Part shown: piece after piece, positions 17,094 through 25,112 of the stretch
Position numbering within the stretch: the stretch's first letter is position 1
Layout of the letters: each line of letters opens with the position of its first letter
DNA from: Geodermatophilus sp. TF02-6
Lineage (GTDB): Bacteria > Actinomycetota > Actinomycetes > Mycobacteriales > Geodermatophilaceae
Direction of reading: 5' to 3'
Length of the DNA: 64,000 bases
Assembly (NCBI RefSeq): GCF_003319115.1
Contig: NZ_QOHF01000002.1
Location: forward strand, 124,001 to 188,000
Made by a program: the position numbers and the translations under genes
The notes under the pieces: generated by a model
Seen by the model: only the letters and a program-made list of their open reading frames with translations
Told to the model about the DNA's origin: nothing
Database searches by the model: none

Positions 17094-17669
17094 CCGAGCA
17101 GCGCGCGCAGGGTGTCGGCGTTGCGGACGGCGTGGCCGCGCCCGTCGTTGTTGAAGTACGCGTACACGTCGCGGCCGGAACCGGACGCAGTAGGCCGCGC
17201 CGTGCCGCTCGAGCAGCGCGAAGACGCCCTCGTCGTGCCAGCTGGGGTGGCGGAACTCGACCGCGACCCGCATCCAGTCCGGCAGCAGGCCGAGGAAGGA
17301 GTCGAGCCGGGCGTCGTCGCGCTCCTGGGTGGGGACCAGCTGCGCCAGCAGCACCGCCCGCTTCTCGCCCAGCTCGTGCCAGCACTCGGTGAGCCGGCCG
17401 ACCCAGGTCTCCGGCGCGTGCAGCCGCTTGGCGTGGGTCAGGCCGCGGGGCGCCTTGACCGACAGCTGGAAGCCCGGGGGCAGCCGGCGCCGCCAGCCGG
17501 CGGAGGTCGCCGTCCGGGGCCAGCGGTAGAAGCTGGCGCCCCGCTCGACGGTGCCGAAGCGCTGCACGTAGTGCGCCAGCCGGTCGCGGGGCGGGGTGCC
17601 GGGCGGGTAGAGGACGCCGTCCCAGCGGTCGTAGCTCCAGCCGGACGTGCCGACGTGGACCGCTCCCAC
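17087..17669 (-). pseudogene. DUF72 family protein with internal deletion and frameshift
   Basis: The first 163 codons are a good DUF72 start (HVGTSGWSYDRWDGVLYP, RFGTVERGASFYRWP, FQLSVKAPRGLTH, VAVEFRHPSW, HGAAYCV). At about 17180-17186 the frame changes. In the new frame the family C-terminus follows at once (SGRDVYAYFNNDGRGHAVRN, ending ALLGC and stop at 17087). Roughly 50 residues between them are missing. DUF72 proteins are normally about 240-260 residues. Either a true deletion or an assembly error explains this. Confidence 0.8.
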
Positions 17670-17672
17670 CGC

Positions 17673-18545
17673 TCAGCCCCGGCGCCGCCGGGTCAGCGCG
17701 GCCAGCACCCGGCCGTGGGAGCCGGGCGCGACCCGGGCCAGCAGGTCGGGGACGACGGCGCTCCAGCCGACCAGCTGCCGGGGCCGGCGCCGCTCCACGG
17801 CGGTGAGGACCACCTCGGCCGCCTTCGCCGGGTCCATGGTCAGCAGCCGGGCGAAGTCGCGCTTGCCCCGCTCGGCCTCCTCCGCCGGGACGCCGGAGCC
17901 GACCCGGGCGTTCTCGGCGATCCGGGTGCGGATCCCGCCGGGGTGCACGCTGGTGACTCCGACGCCGTCCGCGGCCAGCTCGGAGCGCAGCGCCTCGGTG
18001 AACCCGCGGACGGCGAACTTGCTCGATGCGTACGCCGCCTGCCCGGCCGGGGCGATGAGCCCGAAGAGGCTGGAGACGTTGACCAGGTGCGCGCCCGGGT
18101 GGGCCTTCAGCGTGGGCAGCAGGGCGTGCGTGAGCCGGACGACGGCGGAGAAGTTGACCGCCACGACCTCCTCGAACTCCTCGAGGGTCACCTGGTCGAA
18201 CCGCCCGGCGAGGGCGATGCCGGCGTTGTTGACCAGCAGGGTGGTCTCCGGGTGCGCGGCGACGACCGCGTCGGCGACCCGCCGGGTGTCCGCGGCGTCG
18301 GCCAGGTCCACTCCGTGGGTGGTGACGGCGAGTGCGGGGTGCGCCGTCCGCACGGCCTGCGCCACCGCTGCCAGCCCGTCGGCGTCCCGGTCGAGCAGCA
18401 CCAGTGAGCTGCCGCGTCGGGCCAGGCCGTGCGCGAGGGCGGCGCCGATGCCGCCGGCCGCGCCGGTCACCACCGCCGTCCCCCCGGCGAACCGGTACGG
18501 GGCGAGCCGGACCCTGCCTCCCGGTGGGCTCGCGTGCTCGCTCAC
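17673..18545 (-). CDS. short-chain dehydrogenase/reductase
   Basis: A 290-residue classical SDR with TGAAGGIG (about 27-34) for cofactor binding, NNAG, the catalytic Ser (VNVSSLFG) and YASSK (about 171-175). A C-terminal extension of about 60 residues is typical of membrane-associated SDRs acting on lipids. Its GTG overlaps the stop of the upstream EthA-like monooxygenase as GTGA, so the two are probably co-translated. It may reduce or oxidise the ketone or alcohol linked to the Baeyer-Villiger step; the substrate is unknown. Confidence 0.9.
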   Translation of the reverse strand: MSEHASPPGGRVRLAPYRFAGGTAVVTGAAGGIGAALAHGLARRGSSLVLLDRDADGLAAVAQAVRTAHPALAVTTHGVDLADAADTRRVADAVVAAHPETTLLVNNAGIALAGRFDQVTLEEFEEVVAVNFSAVVRLTHALLPTLKAHPGAHLVNVSSLFGLIAPAGQAAYASSKFAVRGFTEALRSELAADGVGVTSVHPGGIRTRIAENARVGSGVPAEEAERGKRDFARLLTMDPAKAAEVVLTAVERRRPRQLVGWSAVVPDLLARVAPGSHGRVLAALTRRRRG

Positions 18546-20044
18546 GCTGCGGCGACCTCCTCGGCGGCCCGGGCCGGCTGCCGGCGGGCGAAGCGGACGC
18601 CCTCGTCCTCCAGCGGGCCGCGGCGCATGAGGAGCAGGTCGCGCACGTAGTTCTGGTGTAGCCGCCACGGTGCGCGGGAGCCCTGCGTCGGCAGCGCGGA
18701 CAGGCTGCGCTGCACGTAGCCGGAGGTCAGCCCGAGGAACGGGGCGGTGCCGCCCTCGGGGGGCGCGACCGGGGTGCAGGTGGCGTACCCGGAGGCCGCC
18801 ATGTGGTCGAGCAGCCGGCAGACGTAGCGGGCGACCAGGTCGGCCTTGAGCGTCCAGGAGGCGTTGGTGTAGCCGATGGTCATCGACAGGTTGGGGACGC
18901 CGGAGACCATCATCCCCTTGTAGGAGACCCGCTCGGACAGGTGCACCGGCTCGCCGTCCACGGTGAGGGTCATCCCGCCGAGGGGCAGCAGGGTCAGCCC
19001 GGTGGCGGCGACGACGACGTCGGCCGGGAGCTCCGCGCCGGACGCCAGCGCGATCCCGTGCTCGGTGAACGAGGCGGTCCGGTCGGTCACGATGGACGCC
19101 CGGCCCTCGCGGACGGCGGTGAACAGGTCGCCGTCGGGCGCCAGGCACAGCCGCTGGTCCCACGGGTCGTACGGCGGGTCGAAGTGGGTGGCCACGTCGA
19201 AGCCCGCGGGCAGCTGCGCGCGGGCCGCCTTCTGCAGGAAGGCCTTCATCGCCGCCGGGCGGCGCCGGCTGAACTGGTAGGAGGCCATGGAGACCAGCAC
19301 GTTCTTCCACCGCACCAGGGGGTAGACGGCCCGGGCCGGCAGCCGGCGGCGCAGCGCGTCGGCGAGCCGGTCGCGGCCGGGCAGGGCGAGCACGTAGCTG
19401 GGCGTGCGCTGCAGCATCGTCACGTGCGCGGCCCGCTCGGCCATGCTCGGCACGAGGGTCACCGCGGTGGCGCCGCTGCCGATGACCACGACCCGCTTGC
19501 CGGCCCAGTCCAGGTCCTCGGGCCAGGTCTGCGGGTGCACGATCCGGCCGCGGAAGCGCGCCTCGCCGGGGAAGGCCGGCCGGTGGCCCCCGTCGTAGCG
19601 GTAGTAGCCCGAGCAGACCGACAGCCAGGAGCAGGTCAGCCGCACCGTCTGGCCGGTGTCGGACCGCTCGGCGGTCACCGTCCAGCGGGCGTCCTCGGTC
19701 GACCACTCCGCGGCGACGACCCGGTGGCCGAACCGGATGTGCCGCTCCACGTCGTGCTCGCGGGCGGTCTCCCGGATGTACTCGCGGATCGACGCGCCGT
19801 CGGCGATGGCGCGGGCCTGGGTCCACGGCCGGAACGAGTACCCGAGGGTGAACATGTCCGAGTCCGACCGGACGCCCGGGTAGCGGAAGAGGTCCCACGT
19901 CCCGCCGATCGCGTCGCGGGCCTCGAGGATCGCGCAGCTCGTCCCGGGGCGCTCCCGCTGCAGGTGACAGGCGGCGCCGATGCCGGACAGCCCGGCGCCC
20001 ACGATGAGGACGTCGACGTGCTCGACGGTGGTGGCAGCGGTCAT
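18542..20044 (-). CDS. FAD-containing Baeyer-Villiger-type monooxygenase, EthA-like
   Basis: A 500-residue flavoprotein monooxygenase that inserts oxygen next to a carbonyl or oxidises sulfur, using NADPH. The FAD Rossmann motif GAGLSG is at about 16-21, GGTWDLFRYPGVRSD follows, the Baeyer-Villiger fingerprint FRGRIVHPQTWP is at about 162-173, and the NADPH motif GSGATA is near 188. It has strong overall resemblance to mycobacterial EthA. It lies 57 bp downstream of an EthR-like repressor and is followed by an SDR. In mycobacteria ethA and ethR are divergent; here they are co-directional. Confidence 0.92.
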   Translation of the reverse strand: MTAATTVEHVDVLIVGAGLSGIGAACHLQRERPGTSCAILEARDAIGGTWDLFRYPGVRSDSDMFTLGYSFRPWTQARAIADGASIREYIRETAREHDVERHIRFGHRVVAAEWSTEDARWTVTAERSDTGQTVRLTCSWLSVCSGYYRYDGGHRPAFPGEARFRGRIVHPQTWPEDLDWAGKRVVVIGSGATAVTLVPSMAERAAHVTMLQRTPSYVLALPGRDRLADALRRRLPARAVYPLVRWKNVLVSMASYQFSRRRPAAMKAFLQKAARAQLPAGFDVATHFDPPYDPWDQRLCLAPDGDLFTAVREGRASIVTDRTASFTEHGIALASGAELPADVVVAATGLTLLPLGGMTLTVDGEPVHLSERVSYKGMMVSGVPNLSMTIGYTNASWTLKADLVARYVCRLLDHMAASGYATCTPVAPPEGGTAPFLGLTSGYVQRSLSALPTQGSRAPWRLHQNYVRDLLLMRRGPLEDEGVRFARRQPARAAEEVAAA

Positions 20045-20077
20045 GGCTCCCCCAGGCTCGCGGTGACGCTGCCCACG

Positions 20078-20107
20078 GTAGTCGACACCCTGTCGAGAGC
20101 GTCAACG
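20078..20107. promoter_or_regulatory. EthR-type operator candidate between ethR-like and ethA-like genes
   Basis: The 57-bp gap holds GTCGACA (20081-20087) and TGTCGAG (20091-20097), an inverted repeat with a 3-bp spacer, followed by GTCAAC. Mycobacterial EthR binds a long region with repeated GTCGA-like half sites. The similarity is by eye. Confidence 0.5.
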
Positions 20108-20779
20108 CCCCGTCGGGTCGTCGGTGCCGTAGATGGCGCGCAGCCACACGGTGAGCAGGACGTCGATGAGGTCCTCCTCCGCGACGGCGGGCTGCTGGCC
20201 GGCCAGGGTCACCTGCACGACCCGCTCGTTCATCCAGTTGAGCACCACCGCCAGGTCCCGCGCCGGCGGGCCGGCGGGGGCGGCGCCGCGGGCCCGCTCG
20301 GCCTCGATCGCCGCGGCGGTCTCGGTGACGAAGCCCTCCATCACCTGCGCCCACAGCGTCCGGACCTCGGGGCTGTGCGCCAGGAGCTGGGTCGCCGCGG
20401 CGGTGAGCGCCCGGTGCGCGCGGAAGGTGTCGCGCACCGCGCCCAGCGCCGCCCGCCAGTTCTCCCGGACGTCGCCGCCCAGCGCGCTGCCCCTCACCGC
20501 CTCGGCGCGCAGCGCCCGCGCCTCGGCCACCACCCGGTCGAGCAGGGCGAGGACGACGGCGTCCTTGGAGGCGAAGTAGAAGTAGAAGGTCGGCCGGGAG
20601 ATGCCGGCGCCGCGGGCCAGGTCGTCGACGGAGATCTCCGCCAGCGGCCGCTGCTCGAGCAGCCGCTCGGCGGTGGCCAGGATGGCGCGCTCGCGGTCGT
20701 CACCCGAGGGTCGGCGCGCCCGGCGGCTCCGGCTCGATGCGGGTCCGGGACCGGAGGCGGCGGACAGCGGGGCGGCCAC
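20102..20779 (-). CDS. TetR-family repressor, EthR-like
   Basis: A 225-residue TetR regulator. The N-terminal region RRARRPSGDDRERAILATAE, LAEISVDDLARGAGISRPTF and YFYFASKDAVV is strikingly close to EthR of Mycobacterium tuberculosis. The C-terminal ligand domain keeps AIEAERARGAAPAG and LNWMNERVV. The GTG start at 20779 is 18 bp behind the methyltransferase gene, so an upstream promoter may drive it too. The likely target is its own downstream ethA-like gene through the operator in the gap. The ligand is unknown. Confidence 0.93.
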   Translation of the reverse strand: MAAPLSAASGPGPASSRSRRARRPSGDDRERAILATAERLLEQRPLAEISVDDLARGAGISRPTFYFYFASKDAVVLALLDRVVAEARALRAEAVRGSALGGDVRENWRAALGAVRDTFRAHRALTAAATQLLAHSPEVRTLWAQVMEGFVTETAAAIEAERARGAAPAGPPARDLAVVLNWMNERVVQVTLAGQQPAVAEEDLIDVLLTVWLRAIYGTDDPTGR

Positions 20780-20797
20780 GGCCGCCGACCCTACCGA

Positions 20798-21433
20798 TCA
20801 GGGCAGCCGCCACACCGTCGTCCGCCGCAGCCCCGGGCCCTCGGTCTCGGGGATGTCGTAGGCGGCGACCGCGGTCAGCCGCTCGCGGGGGAGGTAGGGC
20901 CGGCCGGGGTCGCCGACGAACACCTCGCGCCCTCGGGCGCGGGTCCGCTCCAGGAAGGGCAGCACCCGCTCGGTCATCTCCCGGTCGTAGCAGACGTCGC
21001 CGGCGAGGACGACGTCGACGCCGGCCGGGTCGCGGTCGAGGACGTCGCCGGTCACGCTCACCCGGTCGACGCCGTTGAGCCCGGCGTTGACGCCGACCGC
21101 GGCCCGGCTGAACGGGTCGACGTCGCTGGCCAGCACCGACCGGGCCCCGGCCAGGCAGGCGGCGATCGCCACCAGGCCGCTGCCGGAGCCGAGGTCGAGC
21201 ACGGCCCGACCGGCGACCACCTCGGGGTGGTCGAGCACGAAGCGGGCCAGCGCCTGGCCGCCGGGCCACGCCGCGGCCCAGAAGGGCGGCGCCTCACCGG
21301 CGCCGCCCTCGTCCTCCATCGCCTCCCAGAGGGCGACGACGTCGTCGGCGACGTGCAACCGCACCTCGGGGACGGAGGAGGGCCGCCGGACCTGGGTGTG
21401 GGCCCGGACGAAGCCGGAGGGGACGGTTCGCAC
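20798..21433 (-). CDS. class I SAM-dependent methyltransferase
   Basis: A 211-residue methyltransferase with APPFWAAAWPGGQALARFVL preceding motif I VLDLGSGSGLVAIAA (near 76-90), then the SDVDPFSRAAVGVNAGLNGV and VLAGDVCYDREM segments. This arrangement matches the nicotinamide N-methyltransferase/ETFB-lysine methyltransferase-like group. The GTG at 21433 is chosen because sequence upstream is the interspersed repeat. It is the first gene of a possible run with the ethR-ethA-SDR genes; the functional link is unclear. Confidence 0.85.
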   Translation of the reverse strand: MRTVPSGFVRAHTQVRRPSSVPEVRLHVADDVVALWEAMEDEGGAGEAPPFWAAAWPGGQALARFVLDHPEVVAGRAVLDLGSGSGLVAIAACLAGARSVLASDVDPFSRAAVGVNAGLNGVDRVSVTGDVLDRDPAGVDVVLAGDVCYDREMTERVLPFLERTRARGREVFVGDPGRPYLPRERLTAVAAYDIPETEGPGLRRTTVWRLP

Positions 21434-21449
21434 GCCCGGCAGTGCACCA

Positions 21450-21545
21450 CCCGGCCCCGTCCCGGGCACCGCCGGCTCCGTCGCGGGCCGGCCCCGTGCA
21501 GGGCACCGCCGCGAGCCTGCGAGCGGTGGGGAGGAGGGGGTCCGG
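21450..21545. repeat. GC-rich nested-hairpin repeat, copy C (degenerate)
   Basis: Carries CCGGCCCCGTCCCGGGCACC, CGCGAGCCTGCGAGCGGTGG and GGAGGGGGTCC, matching parts of the other copies. It lies just upstream of the methyltransferase start, so it could also affect that gene's leader. Confidence 0.6.
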
Positions 21546-21584
21546 TGCGGCGTCATGAGACCGTCCACAGAAGCGTCAGGCACG

Positions 21585-21734
21585 TCACTCGATCGTGCGG
21601 CGGGCTTCCGCACAGCGCCGCGGTCGAGGTGGCCTGGTTTCGCGGTACGGCGATGGCGTGGACGAGAGGCCCGTGTACTCCGGAGCGCTGTCCGTCATCG
21701 ACACGCTGATGTCGAAGTCCATCGTCTCGGTCAT
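21585..21734 (-). CDS. possible 49-residue peptide, hypothetical
   Basis: A short frame with ATG at 21732-21734: acidic N-terminal half (MTETMDFDISVSMTDSAPEY), then Ser/Pro/Thr and a basic Arg/Pro-rich end. The leader-like FDISVS segment made me consider a RiPP precursor, but there is no Cys-containing core and no biosynthetic enzyme nearby. The ribosome-binding site is weak. It may be non-coding; the 480-bp gap it sits in otherwise holds only repeat copy C. Confidence 0.25.
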   Translation of the reverse strand: MTETMDFDISVSMTDSAPEYTGLSSTPSPYRETRPPRPRRCAEARRTIE

Positions 21735-21913
21735 CGTGGCCCGTCCGTTCTCGCTGCTCGTGCTTGCGCGGCAGTCATCGGCGGGTCTCGGGCCGAAGGT
21801 CACGAGTTCGGCGCACACGCGTGGCCGCACCCGTCCGACGAGGGCCTGCAACAGGTCGACCGCTGTGACCGGAGGCGGTGTTGCACGGGTCGGGGCGGTG
21901 TCACACTCGGGTG

Positions 21914-22177
21914 GTGCCGACAACCCGCCCGCGTCACATGGTGACCGAGACCGACGAACTCGCTGTCGCCTTGGATGCGGCATCGCTTCGTTGGCCGGGG
22001 CTCACTCGCACCCAGCTGGTCGCTCGGCTGGCATTGGAGGGGCACCGGGCCGCGCAGGAGGCCGCGCAGGAGCGGATTGAACGACGCCGCGCAGCGCTTC
22101 GCGGCCTCAACGGCGTGTTCACCGGGCTGTATGGGCCGGACTACCTGGAGCGGGTGCGGGAGGGCTGGCCCGAGTGA
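21914..22177 (+). CDS. antitoxin of a VapBC-type module
   Basis: An 87-residue small protein, VPTTRPRHMVTETDELAVAL at the N-terminus, then RWPGLTRTQLVARLALEG and a charged helix. This pattern is typical of actinobacterial antitoxins partnered with PIN toxins. The GTG at 21914 is preferred because homologues as I know them begin with (M/V)xTTRPRH; an ATG at 21938 is an alternative. The stop overlaps the toxin GTG as GTGA, typical for translational coupling of such pairs. Confidence 0.8.
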   Translation: MPTTRPRHMVTETDELAVALDAASLRWPGLTRTQLVARLALEGHRAAQEAAQERIERRRAALRGLNGVFTGLYGPDYLERVREGWPE

Positions 22178-22563
22178 TCGTCTTCGACGCCAGCGTGCTC
22201 ATCGCACACCTGGATGCGGACGACGCCCAGCATGCCCGCGCCGAAGGGCTGCTGGCCCGCGAGTTGGAGTCCGAGGACTTTGCTGTCAACCCACTCACGC
22301 TCAGCGAGATCTTGGTCGTTCCCACGCGGGAGGATCGCCTGGACGAGGTCATGTCCCGGCTCTCCGACCTGGAGGTCCAGGAGATCCCGTTCCCGAACGA
22401 GACGGCGACAGCCCTCGCCCAGTTGCGCGTGAGCACCCGGCTGCGGATGCCCGACTGCTGCGTTCTCCTCACCGCACGGCAGACGTCGGCCACAGTGGCG
22501 TCATTCGACGACCGACTGATGGAGGCGGCGGACCGGCTCGGGTTGGGAACGGTGCGGACCTGA
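22174..22563 (+). CDS. PIN-domain toxin, VapC-type ribonuclease
   Basis: A 129-residue PIN domain RNase. Acidic metal-binding residues are in place: D5 (IVFDASVLIAHL), E45 (TLSEIL), D94 (MPDCCVLLTARQ) and D112/D113 (ASFDDRL). The length is normal, so the toxin is probably intact. The gene overlaps its antitoxin. Base composition in this stretch is noticeably lower in GC than its neighbours, consistent with horizontal acquisition. Confidence 0.88.
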   Translation: MIVFDASVLIAHLDADDAQHARAEGLLARELESEDFAVNPLTLSEILVVPTREDRLDEVMSRLSDLEVQEIPFPNETATALAQLRVSTRLRMPDCCVLLTARQTSATVASFDDRLMEAADRLGLGTVRT

Positions 22564-22994
22564 GCCCGTGAAGAGGATCGCCCGACGAGCCTTCCGGAGA
22601 GTCCGGGACGTGCCACGGCCCAAGACCGTGGCGATCTCCTCGACTCGTGCGATCGGCTTCGCTCTGGCGGGATTCCTGGGCGAGCGCCTTGTTCGCGGCC
22701 GTGAAGAGTGCTTCCGTCCCCGCGCGTTCGTCGGCGGTCAGGTCGGCGGGCGGGTGAGTGGCGGGCCACGTCAGGAACGCCCTGGCGAGCCGCTGGCTGG
22801 TCAGGATCGTGCAGTAGGAGAGGACTTGCTGGCGCCCTGTGCGGGGACGATGGCAGTGAGCCTCTCCCCGTAGCGGAGGATTCGCAGGTCAGGAACACGC
22901 CGATGGCGGCCAGATGCCAGGAGATGACGCAGGACCTCGGTAGGAGGGAGGTCTTCTCACGGATCGTCTCCTCCACCCCAGGTCGTGGGCGTGT
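22564..22994. other. 431-bp gap without a recognisable intact gene
   Basis: No intact gene is supported. The minus strand can be read as LTSQRLARAFLTWPATHPPA and onwards for about 60 residues with reasonable composition but without a start or a known motif, so it may be the remnant of an inserted gene. Together with the transposase relic it forms a decayed accessory stretch. Confidence 0.4.
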
Positions 22995-23620
22995 CTGATC
23001 CTCACCTACACCGCCGTGCTCCGGGTCGCCGAGGAGACGGTGCAGTTCGTGTCGGCGTTGCTCGCCGCTGGCCGGCGCCGACGCCGCACCCGTGCAGGGC
23101 GTCGGGCGCTGGGCTGCTACCGGCAGGCGGTCCTGGTCCTGCGCTGGTTTCTCGATGGCACCCGGCTGGCCCAGCTGGTCGCCGACAACGAGATCGGCTC
23201 CTCGACGGCCTACCGGTATCTGCACGAAGGCATCGACCGCTGCTCGGTCGCCGGGCCGACGGTGCGGGCTGACCGGCCCGAGCGGCGGATGGACCTGTCG
23301 TGGTCGGGCAAGCACGCCGCACACGGCGGCAACGGGCAGGTCATCGCCGTCCTCGATGGGCTGGCCGATCGGGGCGACGAGGATAACGGGCGGCGCTGAC
23401 CACGCCGATCGAGCAGGCTGCCGGTCGCCGGCTGACCGCCGATGAGCGCACCGTCAACCTGCTGCGCGCGGCAACCCGCGCGCCGGCCGAACGCGGCAAC
23501 TCGCTGCCGGGGACCACTGTCAAGGCGCTGCGCCGGGTCAGCCTGTGCCCGTGGCGGATCGGCGCGATCACCGCCGCCGCCCTGGCGCTGCTCCACCACG
23601 CGCACGACCGCACCACATGA
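22995..23620 (+). mobile_element. decayed IS5-type transposase gene
   Basis: Fragments of one transposase in two frames. 22995-23399 encodes LILTYTAVLRVAEETVQFVS, VLVLRWFLDGTRLAQLVADN and GSSTAYRYLHEGID (the helix-turn-helix N-terminal part of IS5-group enzymes), then MDLSWSGKHAAHGGNGQVIA. 23396-23620 encodes LTTPIEQAAGRRLTADERTV and RRVSLCPWRIGAITAAALAL, the normal C-terminus. The central catalytic stretch between them is deleted and the frame is shifted. I found no clear terminal inverted repeats or target duplication. Confidence 0.75.
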
Positions 23621-23654
23621 TCAACAGGCCGACGGAGCCGCTACTGGGAATGGA

Positions 23655-24572
23655 TCAGTACCAACCCGTGGCCTGCGAGTGCGCCCAGGCCGCGCACGGG
23701 CTGCCGTAGGTGTTGTCGATGTAGATCAGCCCGGCGTCGATCTGGCGGTACCCGTCGGAGGTCTTGGCGATCCCGGTGCTCTTCCAGGTGGAGTCGAGGA
23801 ACTGCGGGATGCCGTAGGCGGTGCTGGAGGGGTTCTGCGCGTCGGGGTCCCAGTCGCTCTCCCTGCCCCACAGCTTCTCCAGGCAGCCGAACCGCTCGGC
23901 GCCGACCTCGGCCAGCGCGTAGTCCTGGTAGGAGCCCTTCGGCGCGGCGGACGACGACCCGCTGCCGTTCTGCGGCGCGGGCGAGGCCGTGGTCCGCGAA
24001 GCCGCGGCCTCCGCGGCCTCGCGCTCGGCGGCCTGGCGAGCGGCCTGGCGAGCGGCCTGCTCGGCGGCCGCGCGCTCGGCCGCCTCGCGGGCGGCCTGCT
24101 CCGCGGCGGCCTGGGCGGCCGCGGCCTCGGCGGCGGCCCGCTCGGCGGCCGCGCGCTCGGCGGCCTGGCGCTCGGCCTGGTTCGCGGCGGCCTGGGTCGC
24201 GCTGGCCTGGGCGGCCGCGCGCTCGCTGCGCGAGACGGCGAGCTCCTCGAGCGGGGTGAGGTCGGGGATCGCCGTCCCCGCGGCCGACTCCGGAGCCGCG
24301 GGGGCGGACGGGGTGCCCAGCTGCTCGGCGACGCCCATCGAGGCGGTCACCGTCTGGGTCTCGGCGTCGACGGCGGGCTGGCCGCCGACCACCGCCACGA
24401 CGACCGCGCCGGCGGCGGCGGTGGCCAGCAGGATCGCCGGGCGGCGGCGGGGTGCGGGTAGCCGCAGGCGGCGGCGGGACGGGGTGTCGGTGGTGGGGGC
24501 GGCCTGGGCGGCCGGGAGCTGCGTGGTGCGGTCGTCCATCGGGGGTGGGTGCTCCGGGGCGAGAGGGCGCAC
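23655..24572 (-). CDS. lytic transglycosylase-like secreted/anchored protein
   Basis: 305 residues from a GTG at 24572 preceded by GAGGG (spacing 7); an ATG at 24539 is possible. A basic N-terminus precedes one hydrophobic segment (ILLATAAAGAVVVAVV), a signal or anchor. Next is a long Ala/Glu/Arg coiled-coil-like region (about 120-205), a Ser/Gly linker, then a C-terminal lysozyme-like domain with WGRESDWDPDAQNPSSTAYG, whose Glu is the likely catalyst, and IPQFLDSTWKSTG. It cuts peptidoglycan in growth or resuscitation. The upstream c-di-AMP riboswitch fits cell-wall hydrolase control in actinobacteria. Confidence 0.88.
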   Translation of the reverse strand: MRPLAPEHPPPMDDRTTQLPAAQAAPTTDTPSRRRLRLPAPRRRPAILLATAAAGAVVVAVVGGQPAVDAETQTVTASMGVAEQLGTPSAPAAPESAAGTAIPDLTPLEELAVSRSERAAAQASATQAAANQAERQAAERAAAERAAAEAAAAQAAAEQAAREAAERAAAEQAARQAARQAAEREAAEAAASRTTASPAPQNGSGSSSAAPKGSYQDYALAEVGAERFGCLEKLWGRESDWDPDAQNPSSTAYGIPQFLDSTWKSTGIAKTSDGYRQIDAGLIYIDNTYGSPCAAWAHSQATGWY

Positions 24573-24786
24573 GGGTCGGCCCTCGCGTGCGGAGGGCAGC
24601 CCAGGGTGCGGCGGTCTAGGGGAGGTCGCCGGCGGCGCGGGGAGAGGGAGCGCCGGGCCGGCGGGCGCGGTCGGGACGGGTCAGCGGGCCGGGGAGGAGG
24701 CGCGAGGTGCGCGCGGCCGGGGAACCCGTCGAGCCGCGAGGGCCCGTGGGCGGGGCATGCGGGTGCTCTCCGTTCCTTCCGTGGCC

Positions 24787-24925
24787 GCCTACCGAGTTAG
24801 CTGACGGGTTCGGGCGGGAAGGTGCCCTACCGGACCCCCGAGCGGCGCTCGGGGGTGCGGATTCACCCCGGTACTGCGGTGGGTCCCCGGCTCACGCCCG
24901 CGGTGCGGGCACGACTCGGCGGCGT
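24787..24925 (-). promoter_or_regulatory. c-di-AMP riboswitch (ydaO-yuaA type)
   Basis: On the minus strand the leader contains, in order, CCGAGTCGTGCC, GAGCCGGGGACCC, the hallmark CCGGGGTGAATCCGC, a hairpin CACCCCCGAGCG, GTAGGGCACC, and the closing CAGCTAACTCGGTAGGC. These conserved segments match the ydaO-yuaA class. It sits about 215 nt ahead of the transglycosylase start. Binding of c-di-AMP would reduce expression in known cases. The rest of the 540-bp gap (24573-25112) shows only GC-rich sequence. Confidence 0.9.
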
Positions 24926-25082
24926 CCGGCCAGGCTCCCCGGGTGGGGACGGCGCGACCGACCGGACCCGGCCACCGTAGGTGCCGTCACCCGCCCGTGA
25001 CAATCCCGGTGGCCACACCCGTCCCGTGAGCCACCTCGCAGCGCAGGGGGAACACCGGAGCGGTCCGCGGGGTTGGAGCAGG

Positions 25083-25101
25083 TAGTTGTACTCTCAACAA
25101 C
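25083..25101. promoter_or_regulatory. GTTG-N6-CAAC inverted repeat ahead of monooxygenase operon
   Basis: TAGTTGTACTCTCAACAAC carries GTTG (25085-25088) and CAAC (25095-25098) with a 6-bp spacer, 12 bp before the GGAGG of the flavin monooxygenase gene. A regulator such as a MarR or HxlR protein could bind here. It is AT-richer than its surroundings. Confidence 0.4.
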
Positions 25102-25112
25102 CGGAGGCGGAC

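Noticed and set aside
17094-18407. Extension of the DUF2784-like frame to 18407 as one large protein
   Set aside because: It is antisense to the DUF72 relic and to a well-supported SDR gene. The downstream residues show only antisense composition.
20045-20101. EthR/EthA region as a recent transfer from mycobacteria
   Set aside because: GC content and codon use match the neighbours, and gene orientation differs from mycobacteria, so shared ancestry fits better.
21585-21734. RiPP (FxLD-type lanthipeptide) precursor
   Set aside because: The FDISVS leader-like start is suggestive, but there is no Cys-containing core and no modifying enzyme or transporter nearby.
22564-22994. Minus-strand reading of about 60 plausible residues as a gene
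   Set aside because: No start codon with a ribosome-binding site and no recognisable domain; kept only as a gap note.
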